In this document: in pieces, positions 27,601 through 35,242 of the stretch
How positions within the stretch are numbered: position 1 is the stretch's first letter
Layout of the letters: each line of letters starts with the position of its first letter
Origin: Melioribacter sp.
GTDB taxonomy: Bacteria > Bacteroidota > Ignavibacteria > Ignavibacteriales > Melioribacteraceae
Length of the DNA: 64,000 nt
NCBI GenBank assembly: GCA_026417975.1
Contig: JAOACD010000009.1
Span: forward strand, 62,001-126,000
Direction of reading: 5' to 3'
Notes under the pieces: generated by a model
The model's input: only the letters and a program-made list of their open reading frames with translations
Databases searched by the model: none
Told to the model about the DNA's origin: nothing
Program-made: the position numbers and the translations under genes

Positions 27601-27868
27601 AGATTTAATTGCAGAAGGTTATGCAAGAGAATTTGTAAATCGAGTTCAAAATATGAGAAAAGATGCTGGGTTTGATGTTGTAGACAGGATTATAGTTGAC
27701 GTAACAGGTAACGAAAAATTTATTAGCTATATACAGAAATTTTATGATTATATTTCAAATGAAGTTTTAGCTGAATCTATTCAATATCAAGGGACGTTGG
27801 ATGGCGTTAAACAAAAGTGGGAAATAGGCGATTATGAATGTGAGATAACTGTAGCGAAAGTAAAATAA
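24674..27868 (+). CDS. ileS: Isoleucyl-tRNA synthetase
   Basis: This 1064-residue class I synthetase has the HIGH-like motif PGIHH in GPPTVNGKPGIHHVMSR, a CP1 editing domain with TTTPWTLISNVAL, and WYIRTTQY. The signature KMSKS is in GQKMSKSRGN. An anticodon-binding domain follows and an extended C-terminal region with DAGFDVVDRI. The form lacks the C-terminal zinc finger of E. coli IleRS and resembles the eukaryote-like subtype, as judged by length and C-terminus. Starts at 24674 or 24677 (ATGATG) are both possible. It follows the membrane coiled-coil gene by 29 bp. Confidence 0.97.
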   Translation: MMFKQYGEKINFPEIEEQILKFWKENKIFEKSILSRDENNSFTFYEGPPTVNGKPGIHHVMSRTLKDLVCRYKTMKGYRVQRKAGWDTHGLPIEIALEKDLGFTQKSDIEKYGVAAFNKKAKELVYHHIEMKEGWRTLTERMGYWIDLDNPYITCTNEYIESVWWALSEYFKKGLIYKGFKIVPQCPHCETPLSSHELALGYKDVQDPNVYVKFKLKDEDAFILVWTTTPWTLISNVALAVGPDIDYVKIKTENHGIMYLAKARLSVIKEDYTILQELKGIELLDRDYEPLFKYVPVNKRAWYIIAGDFVSTEDGSGIVHIAPAFGADDYEVSKKYDLPFIQPVTKSGRFTEEVTDFAGRLIKTIQFETHEEKGVDPDIIRNLKERGLIYRATNDYIHSYPHCWRCDNPLIYYARDSWYIRTTQYAQRMIELNKTINWYPPEVGSGRFGNWLEENKDWSLSRDRYWGTPLPIWISDDGDMFAVGSVAELKEGFVERDGKRILVKDLPEEEIDLHKPFVDEVKFERNGKIYKRTPELIDVWFDSGAMPFAQFHYPFENQELFKKNYPADFICEGIDQTRGWFYTLHAIGTMLFDSVTFKNLIVNELILDKEGQKMSKSRGNTVDPFDLFDKYGADATRWYLVTTSPPWKPTLFDEEGVLEVQRKFFGTLINTYSFFALYANIDKFTFSEELIPYEEKPEIDRWIISKLSSLVKEYEELMDNYDVTKAARQVANFTIDQLSNWYVRRSRRRFWKSEINKNKLSAYQTLYECLLTVSKLTAPFAPFIAEEIYQNLNRVTGKESFESVHLADFPKPSYFDKELEEKMDIAQRVVYLTRSIRAKHNLKVRQPLRKIMVAVDKSKQDALRKMQDVILEEVNIKELVVLEDDSSIVIKTAKPNFKVVGPKFGKLVKPLTNVIKNLDKNAIAELEKIGTLNLVVDEQTVQITREDVEIISQEIEGWFVESEEGVTVAVDTELTEDLIAEGYAREFVNRVQNMRKDAGFDVVDRIIVDVTGNEKFISYIQKFYDYISNEVLAESIQYQGTLDGVKQKWEIGDYECEITVAKVK

Positions 27869-27893
27869 TTAATCCCCTAGCATTGGAGGAGGT

Positions 27894-28523
27894 ATGGCAA
27901 AAAAAAGCAATAAAAAAACAGCTAATAAACCGGCTGCAAAATCTAAGACTAATAAAAAAAATAATACCAAAAAATCTATAAGTAAAGACTCTAAAGCAGC
28001 TGTTAAGAAAAATGAAGCAAAAAACAGTAAACTAGAAAAAGAAAAGTCAGAGCAAACTATGAAAAAAGGTAAACATGTTGAAGTAATTTCACCAACAAAA
28101 AAGGTAAAAAAGATTCAGGGTTATTCAAAAAAGGATTTAGAAGAATTCAAAAAAATTATTCTAGAAAAGCGAAACGAAATTATTGAACAATTACAAGTGC
28201 TTAAAGAACAAATGATGGATCCAGCAACAGGCCAATATGTAAATGAAAATTCTCCTTATTCATTACATATGGCTGAACAAGGTACCGATGCAATGGAAAG
28301 AGAAAAGTTGTATTTGTGGGCTCAAAGAGAAAATAAGTTTCTTGCATATCTTGATGATGCACTTCAAAGAATTGAGAATGGTACTTACGGTATCTGTATT
28401 GAGTGTATTGATGAACCACAAAATTTGTGTCCTACATGCCCTTTAATTCCTAAAGAAAGGTTAATGGCTGTTCCACATACTCAGCACTGCTTACAAGTCA
28501 AACAAAAACTTAAAACAACATAG
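27894..28523 (+). CDS. DksA/TraR-type zinc-finger protein with lysine-rich N-terminus (YlyA-like position)
   Basis: The C-terminal 120 residues form a DksA-like coiled coil (KKDLEEFKKIILEKRNEIIEQL) and a zinc finger with GICIEC, LCPTC and a final HTQHC. The signature ENGTYGICIEC matches the family. The first 80 residues are a lysine/serine/asparagine-rich low-complexity tail, histone-H1-like in composition, that could bind nucleic acid. DksA relatives modulate RNA polymerase. Position between ileS and lspA matches B. subtilis ylyA, a TraR/DksA relative. GGAGGAGGT directly precedes the ATG. Confidence 0.85.
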   Translation: MAKKSNKKTANKPAAKSKTNKKNNTKKSISKDSKAAVKKNEAKNSKLEKEKSEQTMKKGKHVEVISPTKKVKKIQGYSKKDLEEFKKIILEKRNEIIEQLQVLKEQMMDPATGQYVNENSPYSLHMAEQGTDAMEREKLYLWAQRENKFLAYLDDALQRIENGTYGICIECIDEPQNLCPTCPLIPKERLMAVPHTQHCLQVKQKLKTT

Positions 28524-28532
28524 GGGGCAGTT

Positions 28533-29195
28533 TTGAAAGTACTTTATACGACACTCGTAGTTATTATATTGGATCAAATATCTAAATTCTTAGTTAAAGG
28601 TGGAAAAATTCCATTTTTGAACATTAGTTCTAATGGAATGGAATACGGTGAAAGTATTAATGTTATAGGTGATTTTTTTAAGATTACTTTTGTAGAAAAT
28701 CCAGGATTAGCTTTTGGTATTAATGTAAATGATACTTCAAAACTTTTGCTTTCAATATTTTCTTTGTTAGCAAGTATTGGAATTTTTTATTACTTGTATA
28801 AATCCAAAGAGCAAAAGTTTATAGTACGTTTTGCTCTTGCATTAATTTTAGGGGGCGCAATAGGTAATTTAATTGATAGAACTTTTTATGGAGTGATTTA
28901 CGGATATGCACCTTTGTTTTATGGGAGAGTAGTTGATTTTTTTAATGTAGATTTCTTTGATTTTACAATATTTGGGAAGACATATGATCGATGGCCTATA
29001 TTTAATATTGCAGATGCGTCTGTAACAATAGGAGTAATTCTTTTGATTATTTTCCATAAGTCGGTGGAAGAAAAATCATCTGAAAATAAAGTTGAGAATG
29101 AAATTTGTTCTACTAATCAAAATATGGAACTTGTAGCTGAAAGTTCAATGATAGAAAATGTCAAAAATAATAACCGAGAAGAAAATAAAAATTGA
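28533..29195 (+). CDS. lspA: Lipoprotein signal peptidase (signal peptidase II)
   Basis: The likely start is the TTG at 28533, 7 bp after the run GGGGG. The 220-residue product has four membrane helices and the family motifs LDQISKF, VENPGLAFGI, GGAIGNLIDR (catalytic Asp 115) and WPIFNIADASVTIG (catalytic Asp 161). It cleaves prolipoprotein signal peptides, relevant to the several lipoproteins in this window. A hydrophilic tail of about 40 residues after the last helix is longer than usual, and its last 38 bp overlap rluD. Confidence 0.95.
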   Translation: MKVLYTTLVVIILDQISKFLVKGGKIPFLNISSNGMEYGESINVIGDFFKITFVENPGLAFGINVNDTSKLLLSIFSLLASIGIFYYLYKSKEQKFIVRFALALILGGAIGNLIDRTFYGVIYGYAPLFYGRVVDFFNVDFFDFTIFGKTYDRWPIFNIADASVTIGVILLIIFHKSVEEKSSENKVENEICSTNQNMELVAESSMIENVKNNNREENKN

Positions 29196-30141
29196 AATTC
29201 CGGAAGGGAAAAAAAAAGAAAGGATAGATGTTTTTTTAGCCAATTCAGTAGAAAATGCTACACGTTCTAGAATTCAAAAACTGATTAAGTCCAATCTTGT
29301 TACTGTAAATAGTAAAATCGTAAAGCAAAATTACTTGGTTTCTCCTGGTGATGTTATTGAGATTACAATACCTGTTAATCCTCGCCCAGAAAAAACCGAG
29401 CCAGAAAATATTCCTTTAAATATAGTTTATGAAGATGAGTATATAATTGTTGTTAATAAGCCACCTGGTATGGTTGCACATCCTGCTCTTGGCAATTATA
29501 GTGGAACGCTAGTTAATGCTCTTCTTTATTACACAAAAGAATTAAGTGAATATCATCAGGATAAATTTAGGCCAGGTATAGTTCATCGTATTGATAAAGA
29601 TACAAGTGGATTATTGTTAATAGCAAAAGATGAATGGACTCATGCTCAACTTGCAAAGCAATTTTCTGCACATACAATAGATAGGGAATATTGGGCTGTA
29701 TGTTGGGGAATTTTTAAAGAAAGAAAAGGAGAAGTAATAGCTAATATTACAAGGTCCAAAAAGGATCGTAAAATTTTTACTGTAAGTCAAACAGAAGGAA
29801 AATATGCACACACCTTTTATGAAGTAATAGAGGAATATGAGTTTACTTCTCTTGTAAAGTTAAAATTAAAAACTGGAAGAACCCACCAAATTCGCGTTCA
29901 TATGTCACATATTGGACATCCAGTTTTTGGAGATCCTACGTATGGCGGTAGAAGATTAATGTATGGATTAAATTTGCCTAAAATTAAAAGTAGAGTGGAA
30001 AATTTACTAGAGATAATGAAACGGCAAGCATTGCACGCAAAAACACTTGGTTTTATTCATCCTCATACTAAGGAAAAGATATTTTTAGATTCTGAACTTC
30101 CAGATGATATGAAAGAATTAATAGAAAAATTGAAACAATAA
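29158..30141 (+). CDS. rluD: RluA/RluD-family 23S rRNA pseudouridine synthase
   Basis: This 327-residue protein has an N-terminal S4 RNA-binding domain (about residues 14-75, ERIDVFLANS ... NATRSRIQKLIKSNLVTVN). The catalytic domain has the HRIDKDTSGLLLIAK motif and its nucleophilic Asp, then TGRTHQIRVHMSHIGHPVFGD. RluD modifies helix 69 of 23S rRNA. It is the last gene of the yggS-to-rluD operon, equivalent to B. subtilis ylyB. The convergent hydF ends 5 bp after it. Confidence 0.94.
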   Translation: MSKIITEKKIKIEIPEGKKKERIDVFLANSVENATRSRIQKLIKSNLVTVNSKIVKQNYLVSPGDVIEITIPVNPRPEKTEPENIPLNIVYEDEYIIVVNKPPGMVAHPALGNYSGTLVNALLYYTKELSEYHQDKFRPGIVHRIDKDTSGLLLIAKDEWTHAQLAKQFSAHTIDREYWAVCWGIFKERKGEVIANITRSKKDRKIFTVSQTEGKYAHTFYEVIEEYEFTSLVKLKLKTGRTHQIRVHMSHIGHPVFGDPTYGGRRLMYGLNLPKIKSRVENLLEIMKRQALHAKTLGFIHPHTKEKIFLDSELPDDMKELIEKLKQ

Positions 30142-30146
30142 CACGA

Positions 30147-31388
30147 TTACTTGACTTTTAATTTGGTATGTATTTTTTCCCATTCAACTAATGCCTCGGG
30201 AAATGGTTGTAAAACTCTTGGAATTTCTCCATGAAGATAAGAAATTGCAATGCCATAATTTACAATTGGAATTCCCATATATCTAGCTTGTTTTATTCTT
30301 GTTTGCATCATTTTTCGTGTAAGTGTACAGCCACCACAATGAATTATTAGTTTGTATTCATGAAGATTTTGCGGGAAGTCGTGACCACTTACTACATCTA
30401 TTTCAATATTCTTTTTTGTATGTAGTCGAAGCCATCTTGGAATTTTTACTCTACCAATATCATCTTCTTGTGCATGATGTGTACAAGCTTCCGCGATTAA
30501 AACTTTATCTCCATTTTCAAGCTCTTCTATTCTTAATAATCCACGTACGTACTCTGTAATATCGCCTTTGTATCGGGCCATTAGTATTGAAAAAGTAGTT
30601 AGCATAATATCTTCAGGAACATCAGCAGCTACCCTCATTATAGCTTGACTATCGGTAACAACTAATTTGGGCTTTTGATTTAGTTTTCCAAGCGCAGCTC
30701 TTAATTCTTTATCTTTTGTAACAAGAACAATAGCATCCTCATCAAGTGATTCTCTAATAGTTTGAACTTGTGGCATAATCAGCCTTCCTTTTGGTGCTCC
30801 TAAATCTATAGGAACAACGAGGACAATTAAATCGTGTTGTTTAATTAAATCGCCTATAAGTGGAACTTCTTCGTCTTTGGGTAATAATTGTGCAACTTTT
30901 TCTTTTAATTCATAAATACCTTCGCTTGTAATACATGAAACAGGATGATATTTAATTCCAAATTTTTGTAGTTCTTCAATTAATTCGTAGTTAATTCCTA
31001 AATCTGATTTATTTATTACTGCAATAAAATTTACATCGAAGTTTTTTAGTTGTTCGATTAACTCTATTTCGTACTGAGTAAGTTTTTGTTGAGAATCTAA
31101 AACAAGAATAGCAAAGTCGACTTCCGAAATTGTTTTTATAGTTTTTGAGATTCTTTTTTCTCCAAGTTCCCCTACATCATCAATTCCAGCAGTATCAATT
31201 AAAACAACAGGACCAAATGGAAGTAATTCCATTGCTTTTTTAACAGGGTCTGTTGTGGTGCCTGGTATATCACTAACAATTACTAAATCTTGTCCTATAA
31301 ATTTATTCATCAAAGATGATTTCCCTACGTTTCTTCTTCCAACAAATGCTATATGAATTCTTTCTGATTGTGCTACTGTTTTACTCAA
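30147..31388 (-). CDS. hydF: [FeFe]-hydrogenase maturation GTPase HydF
   Basis: The 413-residue protein has an N-terminal GTPase domain: P-loop GRRNVGKS (17-24), DIPGTTTDP, DTAGIDD and NKSD. A dimerisation domain follows. The C-terminal cluster domain has the HydF signature CxH (C302-T-H304) and HCGGC (350-354) that bind the 4Fe-4S cluster. HydF is the scaffold on which the two-iron part of the hydrogenase H-cluster is built before transfer to HydA. HydE, HydG and HydA are not in this window. It overlaps the upstream aspA by 8 bp. Confidence 0.95.
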   Translation of the reverse strand: MSKTVAQSERIHIAFVGRRNVGKSSLMNKFIGQDLVIVSDIPGTTTDPVKKAMELLPFGPVVLIDTAGIDDVGELGEKRISKTIKTISEVDFAILVLDSQQKLTQYEIELIEQLKNFDVNFIAVINKSDLGINYELIEELQKFGIKYHPVSCITSEGIYELKEKVAQLLPKDEEVPLIGDLIKQHDLIVLVVPIDLGAPKGRLIMPQVQTIRESLDEDAIVLVTKDKELRAALGKLNQKPKLVVTDSQAIMRVAADVPEDIMLTTFSILMARYKGDITEYVRGLLRIEELENGDKVLIAEACTHHAQEDDIGRVKIPRWLRLHTKKNIEIDVVSGHDFPQNLHEYKLIIHCGGCTLTRKMMQTRIKQARYMGIPIVNYGIAISYLHGEIPRVLQPFPEALVEWEKIHTKLKVK

Positions 31389-32790
31389 TTTTTATCCCCA
31401 ATTCTTTTGAAATTATATTAAAAAGTTCTTCTTCGGTAATTAATTTGCTTTTCATTAGTGCCTTTACAAATGGAATATTATTTTCATATGAATATTTAAC
31501 TAATTCTTGTATAGCATCGTAGCCAAATGTTGTAATGAGAGATGCTGCAATAGCAGTACTATTTAATAAGTTTAGTTTGCACCTTTCTTCATTAGCAGTA
31601 ATACCTTCTATGCAATTTAAAGCAAGATTTATATTTGAATCTCTTAACATTTCAAGAGACTTCAAGAATAAATGAGCTAATAGTGGAACAAAAGGGTTTA
31701 ATTCAAGATGACCATTTCCCACAATATTTGATATAATAAAATCATGGCCTTTTACTAACTCACAAATTTGAATTGTATTTTCAAGTATTACTGGGTTAAC
31801 TTTACCGGGCATAATGCTTGAACCTGCTTGTTTAGGAGGTATGTTTATTTCTCCAATACCACCATTAGGACCACTTGAAAGAAACCTTATATCGTTACAA
31901 ATTTTTATAACTGTAACAGCTCCTGCTTTGACAATTCCATGTACTTCTACAAAAACATCTAAGTTTTGTGTAGCATCAATCAGATCTTCACTTTTTGCTA
32001 TTGGTAGTTTTGTTATTTTTTTTAATATGCTATTAACATTTAGAACATATTCTCTTGTTGTAGATATAGAGTTTCCTACTGCTGTTCCTCCAAGATTTAC
32101 AGAACGTAATCTTTCTTCTGCATTGTAGAGTCTCCATCTATCTCTTGCAATAGCCTGTGCATAAGCACCAAATTCTTGTCCAAGTGTAATTGGTACAGCA
32201 TCTTGATATTGGGTTCTTCCAAGTTTAATAATATTTTTAAATTCTGCTTCTTTTTTTTGCAAAGCATTTTGAAGAGTGGCAAAGGAATCTGCAAGTTCTC
32301 GTAATAAATTTATGGATGCAATTTTAAGAGCTGTAGGAAAAGTATCGTTTGTTGATTGACTCATATTTACATCATCAATAGGGTGAATGTAGTTGTAATC
32401 ACCAAGATCTTTTCCAGCTATTTTTAATGCTGTATTAGCAATTACTTCGTTTATATTCATATTTAACGATGTTCCAGCTCCACCTTGATAGGGGTCAACT
32501 ATGATTTTTTCATATATGCTGTTGAGATTCCCTTTTATACAAGCTTCTGTTTCACTTATTAATTCTTGAATAGCCTCTGTTATTAGATCGTATTTTTCTT
32601 TTAAGAGTAGCCCACATTTATAATTTGTTTCTGCAGCTGCTAGCTTAACTTGTAGGTATGCTTTTATAAGATGAAGATTAATTTTCTCGCCACTCTTTGG
32701 AAAGTTGTTAACACTTCTTAAAGTGTGGATTCCATAGTATGCATCATTGGGAATTTGAAGTTCTCCTATTGAATCTCTTTCTGTTCTCAT
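31381..32790 (-). CDS. aspA: Aspartate ammonia-lyase
   Basis: This 469-residue member of the fumarase/aspartase superfamily has the signature GSSIMPGKVNPV containing the catalytic Ser. It also has an N-terminal aspartase-type opening (RDSIGELQIPNDAYYGIHT) and the QSTNDTFPTALK region. It converts aspartate to fumarate and ammonium. Its stop lies inside hydF (8-bp overlap), so the two are translationally coupled. Association of aspA with hyd maturation genes is known in other anaerobes and suggests a dedicated role in H-cluster assembly, perhaps supplying ammonium; that is inference. Confidence 0.93.
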   Translation of the reverse strand: MRTERDSIGELQIPNDAYYGIHTLRSVNNFPKSGEKINLHLIKAYLQVKLAAAETNYKCGLLLKEKYDLITEAIQELISETEACIKGNLNSIYEKIIVDPYQGGAGTSLNMNINEVIANTALKIAGKDLGDYNYIHPIDDVNMSQSTNDTFPTALKIASINLLRELADSFATLQNALQKKEAEFKNIIKLGRTQYQDAVPITLGQEFGAYAQAIARDRWRLYNAEERLRSVNLGGTAVGNSISTTREYVLNVNSILKKITKLPIAKSEDLIDATQNLDVFVEVHGIVKAGAVTVIKICNDIRFLSSGPNGGIGEINIPPKQAGSSIMPGKVNPVILENTIQICELVKGHDFIISNIVGNGHLELNPFVPLLAHLFLKSLEMLRDSNINLALNCIEGITANEERCKLNLLNSTAIAASLITTFGYDAIQELVKYSYENNIPFVKALMKSKLITEEELFNIISKELGIKIE

Positions 32791-32845
32791 ATTAAATAAA
32801 AGTCTTTTTTACAAAAATATATAAACATCTATCAATAAAATATAA

Positions 32846-32882
32846 AAAAACCCTCTGCCTTTTTAGGGGACAGAGGGTTTTT
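32846..32882 (-). terminator. Rho-independent terminator of the nonahaem cytochrome gene
   Basis: AAAAACCCTCTG (32846-32857) and CAGAGGGTTTTT (32871-32882) form a 12-bp stem. Read on the reverse strand it ends in a run of T, 24 bp after the cytochrome stop codon and before aspA. The A-run on the other side could make it work in both directions. Confidence 0.9.
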
Positions 32883-32906
32883 ATAGAAGGAGGTAAAATG
32901 AAGAGG

Positions 32907-35012
32907 TTATTTGAGTAATAACATTTTATTTGTTTTAACGAAATTTCCTGCTTCAATTCTATAGAGATAAACACCAGATGCCATATTTTTTGCATTCCAT
33001 TCAATTGTATGTGTTCCTGCATTTAGTCTGTTGTTAACAAGTGTTACTACTTCTCTTCCTATTGCATCATAGATTGTTAATTTAACATTAGATTCTTTTG
33101 GAAGCTGGAATCTTATATAAGTAGTAGGATTAAATGGATTTGGGAAGTTTTGCATTAGAGCATATTCAGTTGGAATTTGTTGTTCTTCGGTTTCAACACT
33201 AGTAGGAATTCCAAGTAATTTCATTGCTCCTCTTAAAGCAGTGACAATATATTTTGGATTATGAATTCCACCACTTTTATCATTTTTTGCCGTTATAGCA
33301 TTCCAATAAGCACTTAATTGTTCTTTTGTCCAGCTTGATTTTGGTCCATCTAGTGTTCCATCAGCTTTTTTTGGTAAAGAAGACATAATTTTTTCTATCA
33401 TACCATTAACTTCGTCTTGTAAGCCTTCTACAATGCCATCATTATCATGGTCTCCATTACCGTTTAAGAAAAATTTTACATCTTTAAATGATGTCCCAAA
33501 TGTGCTTCCATGACATTGAGCGCATGCCTCCATGTTATCTTTATCAGGAATTCTTTTCCCATTAGCATCCAGTATGAAGTTGCCTTTTTCATCCTTTTTG
33601 AATGTACTCATGCTGAACGAATGGCCACCCCATTGATTTATAGTTGTTCCTACAATAGCGTTTTTGCTATACATATGACAAGTGACGCATGATTCATTTG
33701 TAACACCAAAATGATTAGATTTTAACAATTTTACATCGGCTAATTCTAACATATTGTTCCCGATCAGCATATCACCTTGTGGGCTATAATGTGGACCAAA
33801 TCTAACAGTAATTGTACCTGCCAAAGCTGCATTAGCTTCGCTTCGAGAACGATGGCAGTTAAAACACAATGCTCCTGTTCCTGCATTGCTCTCAGTAATT
33901 TTAATTGTAGTATTATTTGGAGCTAATAATTCTGCCTCTACTTTTCTTAATTGATATTTGTTTTTATTACTATGGGGGTCATGGCATCCTACACATGTAA
34001 TAGGAGTGTATGATGCATCAAAGTAAGGATCTGCCTTTGTTATTCCATTTACATATTGTGCAAAGCCTTTCCCTGTATGGCATTGAACACAATCTTCACG
34101 CCCTGGGCCAGTAGGATAAGAAGTTGCACCTGAATGAACCGAAGCATCCCACTGTTCTGGGAAAATGTGTTTAGTACCAGCATCATGACAATATGCGCAC
34201 ACATCAGCAGAAAAAGTTGCTTGCATTCTCGAATCGGATGTTACTCCTAAATGGCCACTTCCTGGTCCATGGCAGCTTTCGCATTGTACATTAGCTCTTA
34301 ACATTGCATCTGGGAATTTTACTAAAAGAGTGTCATAAGTTTTTGGATTGATATTGGAAGGATAAACAAATCCTAAGTCATCAAAGCCATCATTTTTAGC
34401 TGTTGGGTTTGCATCATATCCGGTTGTATGGCATGGTACGCAATAACTGGCATAATGGTCTGTTGGTCCACTTAAACCAGGCGTGGCTTTCATTGCTCTA
34501 GTGAAAATAGTAGCATGATTTGTTTTAGACCATTCTTCAACTTTGCTTGGATGACATGTTTGACAGTTTACTTTTTTATCAACTCCATTAACAATAGTGT
34601 TCGTATATCCAAGATACTTAGCAGCATTAAATACAATAGACTTAGTAAACGAACCATCTGTAACAGTAATTTCATATACTCCCAATTTATCGGGTGTAAA
34701 AGCTACTACTTGTTCATATTCACTTCTAATATCTTTTTCTGCGTCAATATTTGCTGTCGAGCCAGCTGGTCTACGAGTTATAGACCATTGAACATTTTCA
34801 AATTTTTTTCCTGTAATTGTAGCCTTAAAGTACATTCTGGTGCCTACACCGACATTTGTTAGACCATTGTATGCATAAGTATAAATGTCGGTTGTGGATT
34901 TTGCTACATCTCTTGGGGATACTCCAAATGGCTGTAAATCTAATTTTATTGTTTGAGCATTGAGAGTAGCAATGAGAATAATTGTAAAAATTATTGTTAG
35001 TTTTCTAATCAT
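32907..35012 (-). CDS. Secreted nonahaem cytochrome c with T9SS sorting domain
   Basis: The 701-residue protein has a signal peptide (1-19) and an Ig/PKD-like domain (about 55-130). Nine CxxCH haem motifs follow between CQTCH near residue 150 and CAQCH near 500; the others are CVPCH, CESCH, CAYCH, CVQCH, CVGCH, CFNCH and CVTCH. The last 85 residues are a T9SS type A sorting domain opening with NFPNPFNPTT and ending VKTNKMLLLK. Sorting domains take proteins across the outer membrane, so the haems should be exposed at the cell surface or released. Extracellular electron transfer or a surface redox enzyme is likely. Tetrahaem/octahaem-reductase-like blocks (CESCHGPGSGH, CVGCHDPHS) are present, but no specific reductase family could be assigned. 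Confidence 0.9.
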   Translation of the reverse strand: MIRKLTIIFTIILIATLNAQTIKLDLQPFGVSPRDVAKSTTDIYTYAYNGLTNVGVGTRMYFKATITGKKFENVQWSITRRPAGSTANIDAEKDIRSEYEQVVAFTPDKLGVYEITVTDGSFTKSIVFNAAKYLGYTNTIVNGVDKKVNCQTCHPSKVEEWSKTNHATIFTRAMKATPGLSGPTDHYASYCVPCHTTGYDANPTAKNDGFDDLGFVYPSNINPKTYDTLLVKFPDAMLRANVQCESCHGPGSGHLGVTSDSRMQATFSADVCAYCHDAGTKHIFPEQWDASVHSGATSYPTGPGREDCVQCHTGKGFAQYVNGITKADPYFDASYTPITCVGCHDPHSNKNKYQLRKVEAELLAPNNTTIKITESNAGTGALCFNCHRSRSEANAALAGTITVRFGPHYSPQGDMLIGNNMLELADVKLLKSNHFGVTNESCVTCHMYSKNAIVGTTINQWGGHSFSMSTFKKDEKGNFILDANGKRIPDKDNMEACAQCHGSTFGTSFKDVKFFLNGNGDHDNDGIVEGLQDEVNGMIEKIMSSLPKKADGTLDGPKSSWTKEQLSAYWNAITAKNDKSGGIHNPKYIVTALRGAMKLLGIPTSVETEEQQIPTEYALMQNFPNPFNPTTYIRFQLPKESNVKLTIYDAIGREVVTLVNNRLNAGTHTIEWNAKNMASGVYLYRIEAGNFVKTNKMLLLK

Positions 35013-35242
35013 ATAACATCCTCCATCGAGTGAAGATAAATAGATTTTAAGATTTTTTGCAATTAAGATATTTTTGTATCTTTTATTCCTAATATAAAAA
35101 GAACAATCAAGATATCAAAGTCTAAAATAATATTTTATTCAAATATCTTTTTATCGCATTTAAAAACAAATATTGTTCCATATTAAAAAGTTGTTTTAAG
35201 AGTTCACTATTTGTATATTTTTTCCCAAATTTTGGAATTATA

